DNA of 16,839 nucleotides from positions 1 to 16,839 of the forward strand of contig JAAZIO010000035.1 of NCBI GenBank assembly GCA_012800805.1. Reading direction: 5' to 3'. Source of the DNA: Clostridiales bacterium. GTDB taxonomy: Bacteria; Bacillota; Clostridia; Christensenellales; CAG-917. Numbering within the stretch: the first letter of the stretch is position 1; each line of letters opens with the position of its first letter. Both the position numbers and the translations under genes were made by a program. Below are positions 10,574 through 16,839 of the stretch, piece by piece. Below the pieces are notes generated by a model, which did no database searches, was not told the DNA's origin, and was given only the letters and a program-made list of their open reading frames with translations.

Positions 10574-12316
10574 TTAGGATAATATCTTTTTCATCTCCTC
10601 AAGGTATCTTTCGCAGATTTCCTTTGACTGTTCCATGGAGGGAGCTTTAGCGGCGACATATATCTTAAGCTTAGGCTCTGTGCCGGAGGGGCGAATGCAA
10701 ATCCAGTCGCCGTTCTTTAAAATCAGCTTTAGGGCGTTGGTTCTTGGCAGCTTAATTTCTTCTTCGGCGCCGTCGCTTTTTCTTCTTATTCCTTTGACAA
10801 GGTCAAGGGAAGCCGCCACTTCGTTGCCCGCGATTTTCTCAAACTTTTGCGCGCGAGCATACTCCATTATGTTTTTCATCTTTTCCATGCCGTCAAGACC
10901 GCCATATGTTATGGATACGCTTCTTTCGTTGTAGTATCCGAACTTTTCAAATAGGTAGATAAGCGTTTGATAAATTCCCGCGCCCTCTTTTTTGTAGTAG
11001 CATGCCATTTCGGCAAACAGCATGGCGGACACGACGGCGTCCTTATCGCGCGCGTGGGTGCCCGAAAGATAGCCGTAGCTCTCTTCGTAGCCGAACATGA
11101 ACGTATGTTCATTTGTTTTTTCCCACTCCTTGATTTTCTCGCCGATAAATTTAAATCCCGTTAAAACATCAAAGATTTCGGCTCCGTAGCTTCTTGCGAT
11201 ATCCGCGGCAAGCTCGGTCGTTACTATCGTTTTAACAACGGCGGCGTTTTTAGGCAGCGTGCCGTTCTCTTTGTTTCTCTTTAAAATGTAGTCAAGCAAA
11301 AGCGCTCCTATCTGGTTGCCGTTTAAAAGCACGAACTCGCCCTTATCGTTTCTTACGGCGACGCCCATCCTGTCGCAGTCGGGGTCGGTGCCGATGACAA
11401 GGTCGCTTCCGATTTTATCGGCAAGCTCGATAGCCATTTTAAGCGCGTCGGGCTCCTCAGGATTGGGAACTCTGACGGTTGAAAACTCCGTGTCGGGTTT
11501 TGCCTGCTCCGAAACCACGGTTACTTTTATGCCCATATGCGCAAGTATCGTTGTGACGGGCATATAACCGCTTCCGTGGAGAGGGGTGTATACGATTTTG
11601 ATGTCGCTGCCCACCTCTTTTACCGCCTCGGGCGACAATGAGAGCTTATTTATCGTGCTGAAATAGACATCGTCCACGCTCTTTCCGATAATTGTGATGT
11701 TATCGGAAACTTTTAAGTTGTCTTTTCCTTTTATGAGCTCGGCGTTAAGTTTTATTTCACATTCCGGGATATTAAAATAATCAAGTTTATTGATATATTC
11801 CACAACCTTGGCCGTTGCCTCGGGGGAAAGCTGAGCTCCGTCCTCGCCGTATACTTTATATCCGTTGTATTGCTTGGGATTGTGCGAAGCCGTTATCATG
11901 ATGCCGCCCGTCGCGTTAAGGTATCTTATCGCAAACGAACACATGGGAACGGGGCGGACATTTTCAAACAAATATACCTTAATTCCCTCTTTTGCCAGCA
12001 CTTTTGCGGCCGCGCAGGCGAACTCGGAGGAATAGCGTCTTGTGTCGTATGAAATCACTATGCCTTTCTTTGCCGCCTCTTTACCTAAAGAATTGATGAA
12101 TTTGGCAAGCCCCAGCGTCGCGCGCCTTACATTGTAAATGTTCATGCGGTTGGTGCCTATATCCAAAACGCCTCTCATGCCCGCTGTGCCGAATTCAAGC
12201 GGAATGGAGAAAAACTCCTTCTTTTCGCTGTCGGTCAGGGAGGCCATGCGCTCTTTTTCTTCTGCGGTAAGCTCTCCGCTGTTTAAAAAATGGTCATACA
12301 TTTCAAGGTATGTCAT
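10574..12316 (-). CDS. pgcA: Phosphoglucomutase/phosphomannomutase (PgcA type)
   Basis: Alpha-D-phosphohexomutase of 580 aa that interconverts glucose 6-phosphate and glucose 1-phosphate, possibly also mannose phosphates; cytoplasmic, feeding UDP-glucose and envelope sugar synthesis. All four family sites are visible: the phosphoserine loop TASHNP with Ser144; the Mg-binding loop GTDPDCDR (309-316, Asp311/313/315); the sugar-specificity loop GYEESYG (409-415, a Glu-x-Ser arrangement suited to gluco-sugars); and the phosphate-binding loop RPSGTEPK (542-549). The length is that of the Bacillus subtilis PgcA group. The start at 12316 is fixed by AAGGAG 7 bases upstream and a consensus promoter; a longer in-frame reading to 12421 would include that promoter. 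The gene is apparently monocistronic between repeat-rich spacers. Confidence 0.95.
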   Translation of the reverse strand: MTYLEMYDHFLNSGELTAEEKERMASLTDSEKKEFFSIPLEFGTAGMRGVLDIGTNRMNIYNVRRATLGLAKFINSLGKEAAKKGIVISYDTRRYSSEFACAAAKVLAKEGIKVYLFENVRPVPMCSFAIRYLNATGGIMITASHNPKQYNGYKVYGEDGAQLSPEATAKVVEYINKLDYFNIPECEIKLNAELIKGKDNLKVSDNITIIGKSVDDVYFSTINKLSLSPEAVKEVGSDIKIVYTPLHGSGYMPVTTILAHMGIKVTVVSEQAKPDTEFSTVRVPNPEEPDALKMAIELADKIGSDLVIGTDPDCDRMGVAVRNDKGEFVLLNGNQIGALLLDYILKRNKENGTLPKNAAVVKTIVTTELAADIARSYGAEIFDVLTGFKFIGEKIKEWEKTNEHTFMFGYEESYGYLSGTHARDKDAVVSAMLFAEMACYYKKEGAGIYQTLIYLFEKFGYYNERSVSITYGGLDGMEKMKNIMEYARAQKFEKIAGNEVAASLDLVKGIRRKSDGAEEEIKLPRTNALKLILKNGDWICIRPSGTEPKLKIYVAAKAPSMEQSKEICERYLEEMKKILS

Positions 12317-12344
12317 AATATGCTCCTTATCGTTAACTGAAAAA

Positions 12345-12373
12345 ATTATACAATATTTGGTTATTATAGTCAA
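12345..12373 (-). promoter_or_regulatory. Promoter of pgcA
   Basis: TTGACT (12373-12368), 17 bp, perfect TATAAT (12350-12345) on the minus strand, 28 bp before the ATG. A further TTGACA (12421-12416) has only a poor -10 partner (TACCAT, 16 bp away). Confidence 0.88.
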
Positions 12374-12655
12374 TGTGGGAAAATTCGACATTGATGGTAT
12401 AAAACACTCATAATTTGTCAATAATTTTAAATTTGCGATTTTTAAGGATTTTCATCTTATACAAAATCAGACGCCTTTATATGTTAAACGATTAAAAGCC
12501 TCATATTTTGCGCTATAAAAATTTTGTCAAAAAAAGTAATAGCGGCAATTTATGGAAAAACAGCATTAAGCAATAAGTATTAAAGCTTTGAAAACGCTCA
12601 CGGTTTGCCTTATTGTTAAAATGGACCAAGCAGTAATTTTTAACTTAATTACGAA

Positions 12656-12760
12656 ATTATAGCTATTTATATCTACCTGCGCGTTTATCTTAATAACAAA
12701 ATTATAGCAATTTATAACTTACTTACGCGATTATAGTTATTTAACTCACCGACGCATTTT
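12656..12760. repeat. Three diverged direct repeats around ATTATAG
   Basis: ATTATAG starts at 12656, 12701 and 12730. Each copy continues with a two-base variable step, ATTTA, a pyrimidine-rich stretch and then ACNNNCGC (CCTGCGC, CTTACGC, CCGACGC). Spacings are 45 and 29 bp, so one unit has lost or gained bases. Confidence 0.55.
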
Positions 12761-12770
12761 TTGATTTATA

Positions 12771-12966
12771 AAGGCTTAATTTAAATGCAAAAACTTCTTT
12801 ATAAATGACTGCATTATCCAATCGATAAAACGCTGCTTATATCAAGCGATAAAAAAGGCTTAATTGTTTAATTCATATAAACTTCATTATGAATGGATGT
12901 TATATCCAAGCGAAAACAAGCAGCTTTTATAAAAGCGATTAACTGCTTTTATAAAAGCGATTAACT
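12771..12966. repeat. Diverged ~85-bp tandem duplication ending in two exact 22-bp repeats with 14-bp palindromes
   Basis: AAGGCTTAATT begins at 12771 and again at 12855. Both copies continue with a related series: AAACTTC near 12790 and 12879, TTATCCAA or TATCCAAGCGA, then a GCTT-TATA-AAGCGAT element. The last element is present three times: GCTTATATCAAGCGATAA (from 12834), then GCTTTTATAAAAGCGATTAACT at 12923-12944 and again, identically, at 12945-12966. The two exact copies each contain the perfect 14-bp palindrome GCTTTTATAAAAGC. Confidence 0.75.
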
Positions 12967-12976
12967 TCGCAATACA

Positions 12977-14254
12977 TCATTGTTTAGGGGCGGTATCCAA
13001 GTTTATCTCATCCTCCATGGTGCCTATTGCTATTCTTGCGGGCTGAGGGAGATAAACATCGGTTCTTATAAGTATGGATTTAACCACTTTCCCGTCCACT
13101 ATATAATCAAGGTATCCTTTTGACTTAAGCCCGTTTTTACCCTTAAAAAGCACCTTAACTTCACCCTTTTTAAGGTTGGGGTCGTTTTCGGTAACCGTTT
13201 CAAAAGGAATTACTTCCGTGGTTACGGACCTTCTTCTGATGGTCGGAGCTTTTTCGCCGTATATCGTAACGCTTAGCTTTTCGCCGTCCGCCGTCATTTT
13301 AATGTATATAGGATACTTTGATGTGTTTTTTATTTTAAGGTCTGTTTTGGATGAAACCATGGCGTCAAAAGACGGCTCCACATAGCCAACGGGCAGGGAG
13401 TGGCGGGAAAACGACACAGCCTCAAGCCCTGCAAGCAAAGCGCAGTTGTAGAGTGTGGTTGAAACCTGGCAGACGCCGCCGCCTATTCCTTCTTCAAACT
13501 TGCCGTATATTATTATGGGGGCGAGCCTGAAGCCTCTTTCTGCGGTTCTTGGCCCCACGGTTTCGTTAAACGAAAAAACTTCGCCGGGATTTATCATTAT
13601 TCCCGAAATTTTTTGCGCGGCAAGAAAGATGTTGTGTTTTCTGTTTGTAGAGCTTGAGGAATATCTCGTTGAAAACGAGGCCCGCTTTACGGTTATTGAT
13701 TTAAGGTGTTCGATTGTTTCCGCCTTTTTGAAAACGCAATCAATTTGCAGATTTATTTCGTTTGCGCCGAGTTGCTTTGCGGTATCGTCAAAAATTTTGT
13801 CGTAATCAAAGGTTTTTTCATCCTTTCCCTCGACATAAGTAAAAACTTCCTTTGAGCTTGGGTTGAAAATGACTTTTGAAGCGCAGCCTAAAACTTCGCG
13901 CTTTTTCAGCTCGTCCAATATAAAGTCGCCAAGGCCAGGGTAGATATAATTGAGCGCGCTTTTTCTTGAAAAATCAAGTTTTATAAGTTTTTCGTAAGCC
14001 TGTGGCGGGGTGAGAGAGTTTTTCTGTCCGAATACCGCCGCGTTGGAGTTTGGAGAAAACTCTTTTTGCAGCTGTTCGCCGTCAACTGCCATGGAAAAAT
14101 TAAGCTTGGGAAGAAAGTCGCGTTTCCTTTCAGCGCGCGTAATGTTTCCGTTGCTTAAAGAAAATGAAAAAATAAATCCGCAAATTATGGGGATTAACAG
14201 CAAAAGAGCAAATATCGCGATATGATTTTGCCGAATTTTACGGAATTTACCCAT
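12977..14254 (-). CDS. VanW family protein with G5 domain, membrane-anchored
   Basis: 425-aa extracytoplasmic protein anchored by one N-terminal hydrophobic segment (about 11-33) after a basic start. An N-terminal region (about 50-190) resembles the peptidoglycan-binding-like domain often preceding VanW. The VanW domain follows (about 196-325), with FSFNETVGPRTAERGF, GGGVCQVSTTLYN (258-270) and HSLPVGYVEP, all highly typical; a G5-type domain (about 338-412) comes last. Such proteins are common in Clostridia and are thought to act at the cell wall, but no enzymatic reaction is established, and the name does not imply vancomycin resistance. It starts 33 bp after the PHP gene in the same direction. 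The ATG at 14254 has AAGGG only one base upstream, closer than normal, and no better start exists, so translation may be weak or coupled. Confidence 0.9.
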   Translation of the reverse strand: MGKFRKIRQNHIAIFALLLLIPIICGFIFSFSLSNGNITRAERKRDFLPKLNFSMAVDGEQLQKEFSPNSNAAVFGQKNSLTPPQAYEKLIKLDFSRKSALNYIYPGLGDFILDELKKREVLGCASKVIFNPSSKEVFTYVEGKDEKTFDYDKIFDDTAKQLGANEINLQIDCVFKKAETIEHLKSITVKRASFSTRYSSSSTNRKHNIFLAAQKISGIMINPGEVFSFNETVGPRTAERGFRLAPIIIYGKFEEGIGGGVCQVSTTLYNCALLAGLEAVSFSRHSLPVGYVEPSFDAMVSSKTDLKIKNTSKYPIYIKMTADGEKLSVTIYGEKAPTIRRRSVTTEVIPFETVTENDPNLKKGEVKVLFKGKNGLKSKGYLDYIVDGKVVKSILIRTDVYLPQPARIAIGTMEDEINLDTAPKQ

Positions 14255-14287
14255 ACCCTTAGTATGAGTAAAAAAGCAAAAAAAAAC

Positions 14288-15079
14288 TTAAATGCCCAAA
14301 GTTTTTTTGGTTTTTTCGTCAAGGTCGGGCATTGTAAAATGATACTGTTCGTCGGGGGAGTGGAAGTCGCTTCCCGAGGTTTTAATAAGGTCGAATTTTG
14401 CGGCAACTCCCTGCAGTAACTTAACGTCGGCTTCCGTGTGGGCGGGATAGTAGACCTCAATCCCCATAAGCCCGTAGTATTTCAGGCCTTGCACGATACT
14501 CTCAAGAGTGCCGTCTATGATATAAGCTTTGGGATGGGCAAGAACGGGGGCGCCGTCAAAGCCTTTAATCAATGTAACCGCCTCAACTGGGGTTAGCCGC
14601 TTTGACTGAACATAAGCTTTACCCGAGCTTCCAAGATACACTTCAAAAGCCTCGTTCGTGGTTTTGCATACGCCCATCTCCACCATCTTTTTAGCCGCAA
14701 GCGCCCGTCCCATGCCCTGAGCGGCGGGGTCCAGGTCAAGCTTGATTCCAAGGCTTTCAAGCTTTTCAAAAAGCAGCCTGTTTCTTTCAATCCTAAGCTT
14801 TTTCGCTTCTGAAAGTTTACTCAAAAAGGCGGGATTTTTGTAGTTGATGTTATAGCCCAGTATATGTATTTCCCTTTTCGCGAAGGTGGAAAACTCAATG
14901 CCCGGTATGAATTTGACGCCTAATTCCGCGCAAGCCGCCTTGCACTCGTCAAGGCCGTCCACGGTGTCATGGTCGGTCAATGAGAGCGCTTTTAGGTTTA
15001 TTTCTTTTGCGCGCGCCGCAAGCTCGTATGGCGTCAGCTCGCCGTCGCTGTAAGTGGAGTGGCAGTGCAAATCAATCAT
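14288..15079 (-). CDS. PHP-domain phosphoesterase (TrpH/YciV-like)
   Basis: 263-aa cytoplasmic metal-dependent phosphoesterase. PHP motifs: DLHCHSTYSDGELTP at the N terminus (metal-binding HxH), LTDHDT, GIEFS, the histidine in LAHPKA, and GSDFH near the C terminus, with an inserted helical domain in the middle. Relatives of this size hydrolyse 3',5'-nucleotide bisphosphates or act as 5'-3' exoribonucleases on short RNA (E. coli YciV/RNase AM). The ATG at 15079 has GAGGG 5-6 bases upstream; a GTG at 15085 would add two residues but leaves no room for a ribosome site. It overlaps the end of rmuC by 8 bp. Sitting with a tRNA nucleotidyltransferase and RmuC, a nucleic-acid processing role is reasonable; the substrate is not shown. 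Confidence 0.92.
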   Translation of the reverse strand: MIDLHCHSTYSDGELTPYELAARAKEINLKALSLTDHDTVDGLDECKAACAELGVKFIPGIEFSTFAKREIHILGYNINYKNPAFLSKLSEAKKLRIERNRLLFEKLESLGIKLDLDPAAQGMGRALAAKKMVEMGVCKTTNEAFEVYLGSSGKAYVQSKRLTPVEAVTLIKGFDGAPVLAHPKAYIIDGTLESIVQGLKYYGLMGIEVYYPAHTEADVKLLQGVAAKFDLIKTSGSDFHSPDEQYHFTMPDLDEKTKKTLGI

Positions 15080-16346
15080 TTTCACCCTCGCTTTCTGTTC
15101 CTTCGCTCAGCCCAAGAATTTCGCCGCCTGTCAGCGAAGGCTCGCTTGCCTCACCGATGTTGTCAATCTTTTGAAGACGCTTTCTGATAAGCTCCGTGCG
15201 CTTGTCCGCCTGGTCAATGGTCTTTGTGACGTCGTCAAGTTTTTGCCTTGTCTTTTGCAAAAGTTCGGAAAAGGTTTTGAAATCCTTTTCAAACTGGATG
15301 AACAGTTTTCTTATCTCAGCGCTCTGCTTTTCTATGGCCACGGACTTAAACCCTATCTGCAGGCTGTTTAAAAGAGCCGCAAGCGTGGTTGGGCCGCATA
15401 CAACAATTCTGTAAGTGTTTTGCAGGTGCTCGATAAGACCCGAGTTTTTTACGACTTCAGCGTAAAGCCCCTCAATCGGAAGATACATTATCGCAAAATC
15501 GGTGGTTTTTGGCGGCTTTATGTATTTGTTTCTTATTGATTTAGCGAAATCCTTAATCCTGTTTGCCAGCGCTTTGGCAGCTTCCTCAACCGCCGCCTTG
15601 TTGCCGTATTCTGAGGCGTCGACAAGCCTTAGGTAGTCTTCCGTAGGGAATTTGGAATCAAGTGGCAGATACACCTTTCCGTCGTTTTTGCCGGGCAGAT
15701 TTATCACAAAGTCTACCCTTTCGCTGTCGCTGCCCGTAATGTTAACGGATTTAGAATACTGTTCGGGCGCGAGAATTTGGCTGAGCAGGCTCTCAAGCGA
15801 TACCTCGCCCCAAGTGCCCCTTGTCTTTACGTTTGAAAGTATCCTTGTAAGGTCTTTTACGCCCGTCTGGAGATTCTGCATTTCCATAAAACTGCGGTTA
15901 ATCTCCTCAAGCCTTTGCCCCACGATGTTAAAAGACTGGCTGAAGCGTTGCTCCAAGGTGCTTTCAAGCTTTTCGCTTACCGTTTCTCTAATTTTATCAA
16001 GATATTTTTCGTTGTTTTCTCTTACTTTGTTTAAATTCTGGTTGTTTTCGTCGCGGATTTTTTCAAGTTTATAGTCGATTTTGTCCATGAAGTCGCGCAC
16101 GCTGTCGTTGATTTTGTCGGAGTGTTCGCGCTCGGCCGCTATATAATCCTCAACTTTCTTTTCTATTTTATCCCTGAACTCGTTCAATGCCTTTGCCTGC
16201 ATCTCTCCGCTGAAAAGAAGCGTCTTTATGTATTCGCTGTCCGAAGCCGCACCTTTATCCTTCTTTTTCAAAAGGACTATCCCCGCAATCAGCGAGGCTA
16301 GGGACGCCGCAAGCGCAAGAGATATCAAAATATAAAAAACGGTCAT
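15072..16346 (-). CDS. rmuC: RmuC family DNA recombination protein
   Basis: 424 aa: one N-terminal membrane segment (about 3-26), a long charged coiled coil (about 45-165; repeated Glu/Lys/Asn heptads such as KVRENNEKYLDKIRE), then the RmuC core (about 165-395) with RGTWGEVSLESLL, DFVINLPG, VYLPLDSKFP, KPPKTTDFAIMYLPIEGLYAE and GPTTLAALLNSLQIGF. The core is related to restriction-endonuclease-like folds. RmuC in E. coli limits recombination between inverted repeats; its molecular activity is unresolved. The start overlaps the stop of the upstream gene as ATGA, with AAAGGAG 8 bases before it, so translation is coupled. The C-terminal tail is acidic and low in complexity. Confidence 0.94.
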   Translation of the reverse strand: MTVFYILISLALAASLASLIAGIVLLKKKDKGAASDSEYIKTLLFSGEMQAKALNEFRDKIEKKVEDYIAAEREHSDKINDSVRDFMDKIDYKLEKIRDENNQNLNKVRENNEKYLDKIRETVSEKLESTLEQRFSQSFNIVGQRLEEINRSFMEMQNLQTGVKDLTRILSNVKTRGTWGEVSLESLLSQILAPEQYSKSVNITGSDSERVDFVINLPGKNDGKVYLPLDSKFPTEDYLRLVDASEYGNKAAVEEAAKALANRIKDFAKSIRNKYIKPPKTTDFAIMYLPIEGLYAEVVKNSGLIEHLQNTYRIVVCGPTTLAALLNSLQIGFKSVAIEKQSAEIRKLFIQFEKDFKTFSELLQKTRQKLDDVTKTIDQADKRTELIRKRLQKIDNIGEASEPSLTGGEILGLSEGTESEGEND

Positions 16347-16839
16347 TTTTTTCTCCTTTTGAGATACTCAAGCTGGCTTTTGCGGTTCCTTAAATTTTCA
16401 TTCACCACCGCTTCGTTAAAAAGCTCCTTTAAAGCTTTTCCCAGCTCGCTTCCTTTGTATCCCATCTCGGCAAGGTCGTGCCCGTTTACCTTTAAATCCG
16501 AAAGGGTGAGGGGAGTGCCGTCCGAGAGCATTTTTTCATATACGCCCCTTATATGCCTTGCGGCTTCGGAATATCCCGATTTAGAGGCTTTGCCGTCGCT
16601 ATCCATAAGCTCAAGCAACAGGTCTAAGATATCCAGGTTTTTTATTATGAAAAACCTTATCTTGTTTTCCTTGGTGTTTCCGATAAGGTCATACATGTGG
16701 TTTTCCACAAGTCGGCACACTGTATCAACCTCTTTATGCGAAAGCTTCAGACCGTCTTTACCGAGATATTTTTTAGCAATCTCCCTGCCGTATTCGGCGT
16801 GTCGATACATATTGCCGTCTTTTTTTACCGCCATGGGCT
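16343..16839 (-). CDS. CCA-adding-type tRNA nucleotidyltransferase, C-terminal part (5' end beyond right edge)
   Basis: The frame is open to the window edge, so the N-terminal nucleotidyltransferase domain lies outside. What is visible matches the HD and tail domains of bacterial CCA tRNA nucleotidyltransferases. P-M-A-V-K-K-D-G, then RHAEYGREIAKKYL, would directly follow the HD motif (typically LHDIGKP). Next come LKLSHKEVDTVCRLVENHM, a helical region and a C-terminal LKVNGHDLAEMGYKGSELGKAL block, where the NGxDL and GxxxGxxL signature is typical of these enzymes. An ATG at 16834 is internal and not a believable start. Function: adds or repairs the 3' CCA of tRNA. The tRNA in this window carries an encoded CCA, so a repair role is possible; an A-adding-only variant cannot be excluded from this part. 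It is the first visible gene of a four-gene minus-strand operon. Confidence 0.85.
   Translation of the reverse strand, partial: PMAVKKDGNMYRHAEYGREIAKKYLGKDGLKLSHKEVDTVCRLVENHMYDLIGNTKENKIRFFIIKNLDILDLLLELMDSDGKASKSGYSEAARHIRGVYEKMLSDGTPLTLSDLKVNGHDLAEMGYKGSELGKALKELFNEAVVNENLRNRKSQLEYLKRRKK

Larger units (their letters stand above)
12422..12976. other. Gene-free AT-rich spacer
   Basis: 555 bp without a credible reading frame, RNA gene or mobile-element end. From about 12650 on it consists of diverged direct repeats, described separately. The part 12422-12640 is AT-rich and shows nothing I can name. No clear U-tailed terminator is seen after the vanW-like gene whose transcript enters this region from 12977. 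Confidence 0.6.

Noticed and set aside
12317-12421. N-terminal extension of the phosphohexomutase by 35 residues
   Set aside because: The extension would contain the TTGACT-TATAAT promoter, while AAGGAG sits in front of the ATG at 12316 and the shorter protein has the usual PgcA N terminus.
12650-12966. CRISPR array
   Set aside because: Repeats are of unequal length and diverged, directly abutting or irregularly spaced, with no unique spacers of constant size and no cas genes.
12923-12966. Intrinsic terminator of the vanW-like operon
   Set aside because: The palindromes are AT-rich at the centre and are not followed by a T-run on the minus strand, so they do not meet the terminator pattern.
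12977-14254. Vancomycin resistance gene
   Set aside because: VanW-domain proteins with G5 domains are common housekeeping-type envelope proteins in Clostridia, and no van ligase, dehydrogenase or dipeptidase genes are nearby.

Overview
The window looks like a chromosomal segment of a low-to-moderate GC Gram-positive bacterium, most likely a Clostridia-type member of the Bacillota. That placement is inference. It rests on strong AGGAGG-type ribosome binding sites, several textbook TTGACA-17-TATAAT promoters, U-tailed hairpin terminators, an ECF-type vitamin transporter subunit, a PgcA-type phosphohexomutase and a VanW-G5 protein. I see no transposase, integrase, CRISPR array, rRNA or phage gene.

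Layout. (1) 1-493: 5' end of a minus-strand zinc-ribbon/Pro-Gln-rich/membrane protein that runs off the left edge, divergent from (2) a plus-strand short-chain dehydrogenase (663-1451); a perfect 13-bp palindrome lies between them. (3) 1692-2927, minus: promoter, cobalamin riboswitch, intrinsic terminator, then a lipoprotein with a DUF4430-like (transcobalamin C-terminal-like) domain overlapping an ECF transporter S component. This is a likely B12 or corrinoid acquisition unit. (4) 3328-3663, minus: an unrecognised 111-aa protein with a palindrome just upstream of its ribosome binding site and its own terminator. (5) 3752-9781, minus: a tight six-gene cluster metF - stand-alone MetH reactivation protein - truncated metH - duplicated DUF1538 membrane protein - two divergent P-II-like proteins. 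Most junctions overlap or touch. (6) 9848-10397, plus: tRNA-Pro(CGG) with promoter and terminator, then a 66-aa six-cysteine protein with a perfect consensus promoter and its own terminator. (7) 10574-12316, minus: phosphoglucomutase/phosphomannomutase. (8) 12422-12976: a 555-bp AT-rich spacer built of decayed tandem repeats. (9) 12977-16839, minus: the 3' part of a CCA-adding-type tRNA nucleotidyltransferase, then rmuC, a PHP phosphoesterase and a VanW/G5 protein, apparently one operon.

How the genes fit together. The B12-riboswitch unit would supply the cofactor that the B12-dependent MetH in cluster 5 needs. MetF supplies 5-methyltetrahydrofolate, and the small reactivation protein replaces the C-terminal domain that this MetH lacks. 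The same transcript appears to continue into a DUF1538 membrane protein and two P-II-like proteins, which suggests a signal-gated transporter co-expressed with one-carbon/methionine metabolism. The most unusual parts are the riboswitch-controlled transcobalamin-like lipoprotein plus S component, the met-DUF1538-PII operon, the leaderless-looking metF promoter, the strongly expressed six-cysteine mini-protein and the eroding repeats in intergenic DNA.
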